Part shown: positions 34,851 to 46,504 of the stretch, piece by piece
How the letters are laid out: each line of letters starts with the position of its first letter
Numbering within the stretch: position 1 is the stretch's first letter
From: Oehlia diaphana
Lineage: Eukaryota > Glomeromycota > Glomeromycetes > Glomerales > Glomeraceae
NCBI GenBank assembly: GCA_003833135.1
Contig: QZLH01000035.1
Location: 74,996-138,995, forward strand
DNA: 64,000 nt
Reading direction: 5' to 3'
The notes under the pieces: generated by a model
Seen by the model: only the letters and a program-made list of their open reading frames with translations
What the model was told of the DNA's origin: nothing
The model's database searches: none
Position numbers and translations under genes: made by a program

Positions 34851-37800
34851 TCACTGACAGACAGGCATTCTTTTGCTCAATATAAAAACCTTATCATTAT
34901 CTCTTAAACATACATTATATTTAGGACAAGTATAAACATATTTAATTGATTTTATATTACTATCAGAAGTTTTTACTCTCTTGGTTCGATACAATCCTAA
35001 AGGTATAACTTTCTTCTCTTCCACAAGATATTTGAATAATACACCATATTGAAATCCAATGTATGCCTCTGGAACAGAAATTTGAAAACAGTGTGAATAG
35101 ACTGGAGCAGGACAAGTAGCTCCAGAAAGCAAATGTAATGGGCGAGCTCCAAAAAGCAAATGTTGAATTATTGCTACGAGATGTGGTTGATAAAATGATT
35201 GACAAATAATACTATCCAGCATAGATAACGTGAAACACGTGCCAGCCATAAAAGCTGGAGAATGGTGGGCTATTAAAAGGAATATATGTATGAATATTAT
35301 TTAATAATTTTGCAATACTAACGTGTAAGGACTTAAAAACACACCTTTCATATTCTTGTCAATGGCCGATGCATCTTCGGACATAAATTTCATATTATCC
35401 ATATGAACAAATTCTACAAATACGTCAATATCAACCTTACACATAGCCTTAATATTCAAATATACTAACATTGCTGATGCATCTTCTGTTTTTTCTCCAT
35501 TCCTAAAAATTATAGATAACACGTAAGAAATATAATCGGATAAATAAACATATACAGGAACATACCTTAAGATTCTTGTGGAATCTGCTAAAATCACCTG
35601 TAAAATAATATTAAAATAAATATAATACCAAGCTATTAGGAAATTTGCAAAGTATACGTACGGCTTGTTTAGCATGTTTTACTCGGCCAAGTTCTAAACC
35701 CTCTCTCGTCATTGGGTTTCCTTGCACAAAATAAATTTGATCAAAATGACTCAGAATTTTCCATTGACTTTGGCTTGGCCTTACCAGGGATAAAATTACA
35801 ATAGGAATGATTTTTTCTAAATATGGTTTACGCAATGGACTAACAAAACAATCAAGATTACGTGGGAATATTGTTGGGGAATAATCACATATAAGAATAT
35901 GACCAATGATAGTATCGACAACAGAATTTGGATGTTCAATTTCATGTACGATATTTGCGAGAGTAGTACTCGCAGGATCAATGGTATATGAAGGATGTGG
36001 AGGATGATGTGAAGGATGTGAAGAATGATGTGAAGAATGATGAGCTTGATGGTCATTGCGATGATCAGGTGTTGACATTGCACGGTGACGACGCATAGTT
36101 GAAGAATCAGGTCTGTGTGGGTATTCAAGTTGTCCGTCTGGTGTTGTAGATGGGCCCCCTTTTTTCTTTAAATCAAAGTATCCTCCTCCTGAATTGTTCT
36201 TCAATACATCTGCAGATAACAACGGTTGTCTTTCTGGCTGTACTTGCGCTTGTCTTTCATTTCTTTGATTTCCACCCTCATAAGATGAAACATCATCTGC
36301 TATAGAACTATGTGATGCAATAACGAATCCAATCTCATCACCTTTCACGGTATAATCCCCAGGATTTATTAACACCATATAATTTTTGGTATCTTCCTCT
36401 TCCTCACTATTTTGATCATAACTCCAACTTGCATATCTGCCAATTGAACGTTGTTTTGGAATTCCAATGGCAAACAAAACTATACCCAAACTATCATATA
36501 GTCGAACTACATAAAAAAATATGTAAGTATATTCCTAGATACCTTAAATAAAGACATTATTATTATGTCTCACCAGCGACCTCCAAGAAAGTTCGTCCCG
36601 AAAAATATTCGGATAAAGTTGTAGTATATATTGATTGAGACATTCCAGTAATATAATCTTCAATAGTATTAGTGTCAAAGCCATCCGAATTATGCCTCTT
36701 CCTTAACTCATGTGCAGATTCAAACGTAAATGAAGTGGTTAGACCATATATAAGAGTTGAAAATCCAGGAGTAAGACACGAGTGTGCAAGAATAGCAAGT
36801 TTTAATTCATCAGTACATATTATTTGTTCAGGGTCTGAAAAAATGTTAAAATAGAAATGTATAATAAAAAATAATTACATTAGAGACTATAAATATTAAT
36901 TTTAATTTAACTTACTTAAACTCTCAAAATGAACTTTATTCTCTGGCAAAATGCATTGAATATAAAGTTTTGGCCCCTGATTGAATTTTCTTAATGCCTA
37001 TCAAAATAAACGATGAGTTTAGATAGAATGAAAATATCAATAAGCGTAAACCGAATTAATTATACATACAATAGTTTTCAATACGTTCTCTGCATCTATT
37101 ATTTCACTTTGCTGAGTATATTTTTTAGCTAAAATGAAATACGCAGACGCATTTTTTGCATCAGCCTTTTCAAGGCTACGCGCTTCGAGTGAACTTCCAC
37201 GAACATATTGCACACGATGTGCGAAGACAGGATCAGAGAGAAATGTTCTCACGCGATCTGTAGGTTCTACAGGATTTAGTATCACAACCTTTAATTTTTT
37301 GAATTTCAAATATATTAATACATGCTTTTCAAAAATGAATCCCTAAAAAGTCCAAGTCATACCTTAGTATTAACCGTCGCAGAACCATGCGCCGTAGAAT
37401 AGAATTCTTTCAAAAAATGTCTTAATGAAGGTAATTCTATAGTTGGTGCAATAATAATTACGTGCGGTTGCTGAGAAATCTTCTTAAATGGTTTATCGTA
37501 AACTGATTTTGAACGAATTAGCGCGATCAATTCCGATATAGAATACTAATATAAAAAACAATCAATATGACAAATTTTTTAAATAAGTTATTAATTTACT
37601 GACTTACCGGAATAAATATCAAACCAGTTGTAAAAATGGCCAATAAAAGAATCCTTGGGAATGCATTATCAGGTACTATATCACTAAGGTAGCCAACGGT
37701 ACCCAACATAATAGTCGTAAAGAATACAGCTATTTATGACCAATAATTAATATATATCGGCCCAAAGAAAAATAACAATTAAAGAACTTTTTGATAGTGA

Positions 37801-38607
37801 AATGTACCGTCTAAGAAAGTAAGATTTTGTGCTTTCTAAAATCAAAGTAAAATAAACGAGAGAATTTTACTTAGAATGAAATTTCCAAAATAAGAAAGTT
37901 AAATTGAAATTAATCCATTATACCATATAAGCATTCTCCACACCATGTAATAAAGAGGAACCGGTCAATACAAGAAATATTATGGATTGTAAAAAGATCA
38001 AAAATCTACTAGTAACTTGGCCCAATTTCAAAACAGATTTTTCACTCCTTACTAAACAATCACATACAGAAAAATAGCAACGAATGAACCTGAAAGGATA
38101 AAAGAAAACTATATAACGGGTTTGTTGAAAAACAGGGTCTATTGCAGTTGCAACCACAGGGTAAATGGTTAAAACAGTCAGAATCGGTGTAGGACTAGTA
38201 AATATCGAGCGCCACGAATAAAACTCGTAAATATAAAACTTTGGAATATATTCTAATAATAATAAAATTGACAACACGACCTCAAACCATATATTAAGCG
38301 TTGGTAACGTTCCTTTCATGTGACTTGTGTTTGCGACGTAAACAGCACACAATAAAATATTGAAGAAAGCGTCAACCAATTTCCATATACTACCAATAGC
38401 AGAGTTATCGAGTTCCACGGCCAACTGTTCACGCCATGAAGGCTTGTATAAAGTATGGTAACGTGGTTGCTTTAAAGTAAAATTTGCAGAAGCAATAGAA
38501 ATTACTGATGATGCTCTACTTGAAGATGTGGAATTTGTAGGGATACGAAAGGTAACTTGTGGAGGTTCCTCGACAAGTGGTTCGGAATTGGAAGTTATCC
38601 TTGACAT
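34851..38607 (-). CDS. BK-type (calcium-activated, RCK-domain) potassium channel
   Basis: Eleven exons (38607-37924, 37835-37808, 37729-37608, 37545-37363, 37288-37070, 36997-36916, 36834-36574, 36506-35662, 35597-35566, 35502-35345, 35254-34851) give 1005 aa, the size of a BK/Slowpoke subunit. About 80 polar residues precede the membrane region S1-S6; RYIVFFYPFRFIRCYFSVCD is S4-like but poorly charged. The pore reads AVFFTTIMLGTVGYLSDIVP; the usual GYGD is replaced by GYLSD. RCK1 starts at QPHVIIIAPTIELPSLRHFL and contains RVQYVRGSSLEARSLEKADA; RCK2 is in exons 8-11. A His/Pro/Ser-rich insertion lies at about 36000-36090. The BK calcium bowl is not evident. It diverges from the GT49 gene. 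Confidence 0.88.
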
Positions 38608-38905
38608 TGTAAACCAACTTTCTATTATTAAAAATTGATCGAGTTATAATTTAAAAAAAATTTCATCAGGATTTACCATTTGCTGCGGTTCTGTAGACTG
38701 TACACAAGTACAAAGCACTATTTTTAAATTTTATGTTTCAATTCACTGTAAATATTTTTATAGGGAACTTTTAACATCTTAAACGGACTTTTAATTACAA
38801 GATATCAAAGACATAAATGAATATAGTTACAAATCTTAACATATATATTTAACTTTGTATCGAGAAAACTTAAGTTCATATTTGTATTTCTAAATTTAGA
38901 TTAAT
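38608..38905. promoter_or_regulatory. Divergent promoter region of the BK channel and GT49 genes
   Basis: The 298 bp between the two start codons must hold the promoters of both. It is AT-rich with no motif that I can name. Confidence 0.5.
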
Positions 38906-40524
38906 ATGTGGTGGTTTAACAAATCCTGTTCGCAGTTACCAGGAACAACTTACGTCTTATGGCTCTTAAAGTCAAAACTAGTTAGATACATACTGTTTAT
39001 ATATATGGCTTTTTCTATATTATTTTCTATATCACAATTAGTAAAATATACTTTTGGAAATTATGGAATATATTCATCCGAGTTGTTAGAAAATCAGCCT
39101 ATATTTAGAACATACGGTAAAGTATATTAAAGAATAAGTGTATATTAAAATTGATGATGATACTAATTTAATTTTCTTTGATAGATACACATCGAAATTC
39201 TCCGCTATCCGAAATGACAAATAAACATAGATTTTCAAAGATTCATGCATATTCTCCTCATACATTGGCCGATAGTATACATCCTTATTATATTCGTGCT
39301 GAGTCAAAATTTAAACCTGAAGATGTAACAGTTATTACATTTGTTACCCACAATCGTTTGAACGAATTAGTTAGATTGGCTGAATTATGGAAAGGTAGCG
39401 ATATTATTTGTTTCTTCATTTAAGTTTCCTTTTATTAATTTATTTATCTATTTTTTTCTTTCAGGGCCAATATCGGCAACTTTACATATACCTTCTAAAA
39501 TAGGATTAACTGACCCACTTATAGTTGAAACGATTAACTCAATTAAAAAAATTTATAAAAAAAAATCAAATTTAAGAAAACAAATCGACATTCATCTTAT
39601 AACCGGCCCATCAACTTCACTTAATGAAACCTTATTACCAACTCCAACTAATTTTCATGTAAATGTTGCTCGTTTTTTTGCTAGAACTGAATTTATTTTC
39701 TTTCTCGATTTTGATACGTGGCCAACGCCTGAAACTCATTCAAATATTAAGCGTTATGCTGATATATTAATTAAAAATAATGTTTTAATTTTACCTACTT
39801 TTGTATTTATTGAAAATGTTGAACATGTTGAAAATAGCACTATTCATTATAAGTTTCCTAAAACAAAAAACGATGTAATCCGTTTAGTTAATCGACGTAA
39901 ATTAGGTTTGCAGGATTATGGTTGGGAAATTAATAGTGGTCCAACTTGTTTAGATAGTTGGTTAAAAGCTGATGAATTGTTTCATGTTGAAGAATATGAA
40001 TTACATTATAGACCAAATTTCGTTGCAAGAAAAGGTGGTCAGATTCCTTGGTAAGTGATTTCTCTTTTACACTTTTTTAATGATTTCTTTGATACATTAA
40101 TGAAGACTCTTTATTTTTAAATAGGTGTTCGGAACGATTTGATGATAATAAAGCGGCTTGTATTTTTGAAATATATTTAAGTGGCGCCGAATTGTATGTT
40201 GATCCTAACAGTTTCTTAATTCGACATCATTTTGATCAAGATTCTCATCTCGTAAATTATGGAGATCCACATTGGCAGGTTCGTAATTTTTATGAATATA
40301 AACCGAAAATTTAATTATTAAATTAATTCTTGCACTTTATTTTATAGAAAGTAATTAATAGCCGCATGTACACAAATTTTTCACGAGAGGTTTGTCTTTT
40401 ATATGTTAGAACATTTGTAGCAATGGATTTATGGAAATCGCCTATTTCTGATCACGTAAAGCAAGAATGTCAGAGAGTTTTGGCAAGTTGGGGTTCAGGT
40501 TTAATAAAGAATTCTGAAAAATAA
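38906..40524 (+). CDS. LARGE-like glycosyltransferase (family GT49)
   Basis: Five exons (38906-39116, 39185-39394, 39465-40050, 40125-40278, 40348-40524) give 445 aa. A short cytosolic N-terminus is followed by one hydrophobic segment (YILFIYMAFSILFSISQLV), which makes a type II Golgi-type membrane protein. The catalytic part starts DVTVITFVTHNRLNELVRLA and GPISATLHIP. It contains the metal-binding DxD motif in FIFFLDFDTWPTPE, then DYGWEINSGPTCLDSW, NFVARKGGQIPWCSERFDDN and a histidine-rich FLIRHHFDQDSH. The order fits GT49 (the glucuronosyl half of LARGE, and B4GAT1-like enzymes). Substrate and product cannot be read from sequence; a cell-wall or glycoprotein glycan is likely. Confidence 0.86.
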
Positions 40525-40959
40525 TTGAGTTCATTTAAAATTGTGAAAAAACGGGGTGTGGCGTTTAGGAAATCATTAATTACATTAACTATATTCAAAT
40601 CATTTTAATATATATATTTGAAATTTTCAATAGAAATTTTTAGCCGCTTTCAAAAAGGTGTGACACAGGAAAATCGCGAAATAATTTGATTGATATCTGA
40701 TTTTCGATTTTCGATGTGTAAAAATAAACTGGTCACGTCTTTTTGAAAATAGTAATAATAAGAATAAAAATAATATAATTATGAGGTGATAATCTGACTG
40801 AATAAATTTATCTAGTTGATAAATCTGAAATTTTACAGCCCATTTAAAATAAAGGAATCAAGTTAAATCAATCTTCATTCATTATATTTTGTTCAAATAA
40901 TCGACTATTATTTTACAAATTTAGTTTCTACTAAGTTAAATATTCCGAAATCTGAGGGC

Positions 40960-41345
40960 TCAAAAAATCATTTTTTGTAAATATTTCAGCATTTAATGGT
41001 TTAATTTCAATAAACTGTTTTTTAAATTGTAAAGCTAAATGAGGACTACAAAGTAAAAAAAAGTTCATCAAAATTAAATCACTAGATGCTATATCAGGAA
41101 ATTTGTTTAGGCATAATTTATTGTAATATTTTGGAGGTGGTGTAAAATTTTGAAATATTACATTAAAATGTAATATTACACTAAAAATATAATATTACAC
41201 TAAAAATGTAATATTACATTAAATTACCTTTAAACAAATTTCCTGTTGTAAGACATTTATAAAAATGATTTTTTGAGTTTTAGCAAAAAAAGTGTTTTTG
41301 GTCAAAGTCAATTGTGACTTATATATTAGATATCTGGAATCCTAT
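40960..41345. repeat. Palindromic element with a TGTAATATTACA tandem core
   Basis: The arms AAAAAATCATTTTTTGTAAA (about 40968-40982) and AAAAATGATTTTTTGAGTTTT (about 41260-41280) are inverted. The centre holds four units of TGTAATATTACA(C/T)TAAAAA (about 41155-41225), each a palindrome. The right end GATATCTGGAATCCTAT resembles the ends of the element at 48705-49006, so the two are likely related. Confidence 0.6.
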
Positions 41346-42954
41346 AGTATCTCCCATATATAGTACTTAAAAAATTTTATAGAATTATATAGTATTTGAA
41401 AGGGTATTTTACATTTATCTTATAATCCAGTGATCAGATTTAAGCCATCTGTTTTTTGTTTGATAGCTCTTATTAAGCTCTTCAAAATAAAAAAATAATC
41501 ACTTAAATTGGACTAGTAGATTGTAAGATATTTACAAAAAGGAATTTTTAAGTTTTATTTAATACTTGGCAGGATCAAACCCCTGATTTTTGCAAGATAC
41601 CCAAGATACTATGGCCTATAATATATAATATTTTATTATAAAAATATTGTATTGTTTACTATATATATATAACTAATTACAAGATTATTATTTTAAATAA
41701 ATATTTATATTTTTTAATATTGAATTCTTTAAACTGATTTTGTAAAAAAAAAATTGATTTGTCAGTTATTTCAGATAGTCCAACCAACATCTTTTTTGCA
41801 ATTATTTAAATTAAAGGTAATTATTTTATTATAATTTAAATAATTAAATAATTTATTAAATTAAACCTTTAATTTTTTAAAATTAAATATAAAACAATTT
41901 GTTATTTAGGCTGCACTAATTCAATTTTTCATTAAACATAACCTCCCTTTATTTTTAAATTTTTTATGTAAAAAAATACATGTAATTTAGACTGGAATTA
42001 GACAAATCTTTAAATCTTAATCGGAATTATTATCTAAAATTTTTATTCATTTTTTTAGTTAAAATTTTGGCCAAAATTAATGGTAATTCTAGCTATATAT
42101 TTTAACTTATATATTATTTTTTGTCCTTCTCCCCCTTAAATTGGGATCCTCTATATTATATTAAACAAAGAATTGGCTTGAAGCGGTCATATTAAGTAAT
42201 ACAATTAAATAATAAAGTTATTAAGTATATTTATAAATAATAAAATATCTAGATCTATATCAATTTGTCTTATTTAAAAAATTAAATTACATCTGGATTT
42301 AAATTAAAAAAAAAATTTTGTTTAATAGAATATACAAATATATTACTATAAAAATATACAAAAAAAGGGATTTTTTAAGTAGTACTATATAGTAAATATT
42401 ATCAAAAATAAATACCAAAATACAAAAATTATTTCTAATTATTTTATTAATAACATTAATTTCAAATTCTTTTTCTTTTTTTTTATTTTTAATTTCAATA
42501 AAATAATTGTCAATTTTTTATAAATAATATTTAATATAATGTATTATTACAAATTAAAAATAATAATTTAATTTTATAATATTAAGAAATAATTAAGAAA
42601 GAAAAATTATATATTTTTTTTTTTTTTAATTGCAGCACATTTATAAATTTATTAAAATAATTAAAGTAATATATAATTAAATTACTAAACTACCTAATTA
42701 AACTAATATTATTAATTTATAAACTGCTCATCATATTATTAAAATACCCTACGCATGCACTGTCGAATGATCTATTATGCTATACAGGTAAACATATGTG
42801 AAATATGTTTTCTTAGCCAAGGGCCCTATAGTCAATGCAAAGGTGATTATGGGACCCACAAAATTATATATTCTGAAACTAATAATTTATTTTAGGAACT
42901 TTAAGAATAATTAAAAGAAAAAAAATTTTTATAAATTAAAATTAATCTACGTAA

Positions 42955-43577
42955 AAAGTAGAGTAAAAACTGGGATTAAGTTATATATTATAATATATAA
43001 TAGCGCGGAATCTGAAGACGCGGCAAGGTAAAGTACTAATATTTAAAAAATGATGTAAAAACTAAAACCATTAGCATAAAATTATACTATTTGGCTAACT
43101 TTTTATTAGAAGTCTGGTAAAATTTTCAATCATTAGAAATAACATTCCTATGAGCCTAAAACCTCTTCAAAATTCTATGATTAGTTTCATTAAAATTTTA
43201 CTATAGATTTATTATAGTTTCGGCAGAGTTTCAGCAGTTTCAGCATTTATAATAAGTTTTGGCAGTTTCGCTTTTCTCCAGAGTTTCACCAGTTTTTTAA
43301 TATAACTTTAATATAATTTTGGCAAAATTTCGCTTTTTAGCAAAACGCCATCTTGCTTAAACCCTTAGGTTTCAGCAAGCAACCTTATAAATAAGTCATT
43401 TATAATGCTCAAAAATTTTACTGGACTTTCAACAAAAAGTAAGCCAAATAGCATAATTTTATGCCAATAAATTTAGTTTTTATATTATATATTAACAATT
43501 AGCACTTTTGTTTGCCATGACGTCAGATTTTGCACTATTACCGATTTTCGATATAGGACTCTCTACTTTATTTGCAG
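42955..43577. mobile_element. Palindromic element (outer), interrupted by a MITE
   Basis: Left arm (about 42955-43150) and right arm (about 43388-43577) are inverted repeats with landmarks AGCATAAAATTATACTATTTGGC (left; its complement in the right arm is at about 43445-43470), AAAAACTAAA and TAGCGCGGAATCTGA / TAGTGCAAAATCTGA. The MITE copy at 43150-43387 sits between the arms. End points are approximate. Confidence 0.65.
43150..43387. mobile_element. MITE of the AAGGTTGCTTG family, 5'-damaged copy
   Basis: It aligns along its length with the copies at 45385-45608 and 48007-48228: CCTAAAACCTCTTCAAAATTCT, TTTACTATAGATTTATTATAG, CAAAACGCCATCTTGC and the right end GGTTTCAGCAAGCAACCTTA. The left terminus TAAGGTTGCTTG is missing. 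It lies inside the palindromic element 42955-43577. Confidence 0.82.
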
Positions 43578-43761
43578 ATCATGAATTAAAGAAATTAGGA
43601 AAAATATTTTTAATAAGTTAAACAAATATAATAATTAGGATTAAAAAATCTTTAAAAAAAAAAATAATAAAGAAATTAAAAATAAAAAGAAAATAATAAT
43701 AAGAAAAAAAATAAAAAATAATATATTTAATATCTGTATATCTTTAACATATTTTTAAATA

Positions 43762-44231
43762 CAGGTTGAAATGTGAAAAATCAGGCATTAATCAGTCACC
43801 AATCAGGCACCAATCAGGTAGCTGATTGGTGACTGATTGGTGACTGATTGGTGACTAATTAGCATTTTCACCAAATACTATCATCAATCAGGCAGTTTGC
43901 TAACTTTTAATCTAGTGATCAGAAAAGAATGAAATATAGTTCATTAGAATCATCTCAACAAAACGAATCTAATGGTAATAAAATTGTATTTTTAGAATTA
44001 ATGGTTAATAAGAAATTAAATAAAATATAAATAGTATATTTTTATTTTTATATTTTACTTAATATCTCATCAAGTATTAATCCTAAAAATACAATTTTAC
44101 TACCATTAGATTCGTCTTATTGAGATGATTCCAATAAACTATATTTCATCTTTTTTTGATTACTAGATCAAAAGTTAGCAAACTGCCCGATTGGTAACTG
44201 ATTGATACCTGATTTTTCACATTTTGACCTG
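43762..44231. mobile_element. Foldback element with CAGGT..ACCTG ends and GATTGGTGACT repeats
   Basis: The ends CAGGTTGAAATGTGAAAAATC and its near-complement GATTTTTCACATTTTGACCTG are 24-nt-plus inverted repeats. The interior is a large palindrome centred near 44030. The landmark TTCATTAGAATCATCTCA and its complement are shared with the hAT-like foldback element 26156-27344. Near the left end, 13-bp units (GATTGGTGACT..) repeat in both orientations (43784-43860) and form a strong hairpin. No target duplication was identified. Confidence 0.78.
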
Positions 44232-44670
44232 TGAAATATAAAATAATAAAAAAAAAAAGAAAAAATACCTAATATATAAACAAATAATTAATTAAACTAA
44301 TATAACTTAATTATAAAATTTGATTAGCTAATTAATGATATTTTAAAATAAGAAATAAATTTTCTTTTTATAATATTATAATTTTAGTATTTATGAATGG
44401 CTTTATTAAATTGCATCACTAATATTTAATATCATAGTATACATTTTTATAAATTAAAGAATTTACTCTAATTAAAATTATTTAGTATTCTGAAAATGGT
44501 CAGAAAAAATTTACTTAATACCTTTTATTTTTATATTATAAATATTACAAAATAAAAAAAAAACTTAAAAAATATATATGAAGTATATACTACAGCATTA
44601 AATATTGCAATATAAATTATAATATTTTATTAATGAAACTAGTTTAATTAAATGGGTTTAAAATTTGAAC

Positions 44671-44810
44671 GTACTTGCATTTGAACGCATCCCCTTTTTT
44701 TAAAAATTTTTAAATAGTAAATTTATCGATCATTTATGATCATGTTTTGATCAGCAAATTTACTATTTAATAATTTTCAAAAAAGGGGGGTGCATTGCAA
44801 CGCACCTGTA
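44671..44810. repeat. 140-bp hairpin element
   Basis: GTACTTGCATTTGAACGCATCCCC on the left pairs with the complement of GGGGGGTGCATTGCAACGCACCTGTA on the right. AAATAGTAAATTTATCGATCA pairs with TGATCAGCAAATTTACTATTT. The loop is short, near 44742. This is the size and shape of a miniature foldback element. Confidence 0.8.
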
Positions 44811-45384
44811 TAAAATTATTATTTCCTAATTAAATTATAATAATATATATAAAACAAAAAAATTATTTAACAATTTTCTTTTAATTAATTATTAAATAAA
44901 AATTTTTAAAAAAAATTTTTTTTATTTTCATAAAAAACTTATATAATGAAATTTAACTCATTAAAATTTTTTTATTATTATTTGTATTTAATAATTATAA
45001 AGTAATAAATTTAGTTTGTTAAAATCCTTTTAAAAAGAAAAATTAAATTCAATATTAAATTAATAGAGATACTATTTAAATAAATTAAAAATTTTTGATT
45101 AGAAAAAATTAATGTAAATTAGCATTTTATATTAATTAAATTTATTAATTTACTATTATTTTTTTTTAAAAAAATATTCAGATTTTAAGGATTAAAACAA
45201 ATGGCATGACCTTTATTATGTGATTCTCTATAAAAAGTCTTTATAAAAATTTTATTAAAATATACTTAAAAATAGTATTAATTTTAATTTGCAATATACT
45301 TATAATATATCTAAAATATATCTAAAATACTCCTGAAATATACTTTTAAATTGAAATATATTTGTTTTTTGCTTAAATACTAAG

Positions 45385-45608
45385 TAAGGTTGCTTATCTA
45401 AACCTCTTCAAAATCCTACGATTAGTTTCGTCAAAATTTTACTATAAATTTATTATAGTTTCGGCATTTATAATAAGTTTCGGCAGTTTTGCTTTTCTCC
45501 AGAGTTTCGCCAGTTTTTTAATATAACTTTAATATAGTTTCAGCAGAATTTCACTTTTCGGCAAAACGCCATCTTGCCTAAACCCTTAGGTTTCGACAAG
45601 CAACCTTA
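45385..45608. mobile_element. MITE of the AAGGTTGCTTG family, 224 bp
   Basis: Ends TAAGGTTGCTTAT and CGACAAGCAACCTTA. The flanks are ATACTAAG (45377-45384) and ATACTAAA (45609-45616), an 8-bp duplication with one change. The internal sequence repeats GTTTCGGCAG/GTTTCGCCAG motifs. Confidence 0.87.
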
Positions 45609-46504
45609 ATACTAAATACAAATACTTTTCATAGGGATTTAATAAAATTTTTTGATTGACTAATTTTATGAAAAATTTTATTATTATTTTTTTTTTAAAA
45701 AAAAAAAACTTAAAATTTAGCCAAACTGACTTTTTTTTAACAATTATATATAAAAAAGCATAAATTTTTATTTATATTTTATAAAATATAATTAAGACAA
45801 ACTTGTTTTTATAATATAAATATTTATCAATAACCTGCAACTTTATTTTTAATTTTTTTTTCAAAAATTTTATATGTAAAATTTTTTTTCAATTCTTAAC
45901 TGATATAATAATAATCAGTATATTGTACATGAAATACTATCTAGTTATTTTTTAAAAATAAAATATTCAAATAATTCATATTCACATCTGTAATTTGCAG
46001 ATTCTATGGATATAGATAAACTATTAACTAACTTTAAAAAATCTTTTAGTTAGAATTAACAAGAAAAATAGTTACCATTAATATAGACAAAATATTCTAA
46101 ATATAAAATTATAGTAGATATAGATTAGATAGGATTCCCAAATATCACATATATAACTCACATTTGAGTTTTAGCAATTTCAATCAAAATTAGATTAAAC
46201 TCATAATATTAGATAGAGTAAATTGATTGAAAATTAATAGTTATAATTATGAGTTTTAACAAATTGTGTTGATTTTACAAAGTCATATTTTATATTTGAG
46301 TAAATTGGTATTTTTTTTTAAGTTTAACTTATCCTTTTTTTTAACTTTTATAAATAATATTTTTAAAAATATCAGCAGTTTTAGGGTCCGGATTATGTTT
46401 TAGCTAAAATTAAGTATAATTCTGGCCAAAATTAAGCATAATGCAGATCAAAAACTGTCTGATTAGTTTTGCAATATTTTATTTTTTAATAATTATTTAT
46501 ATTT

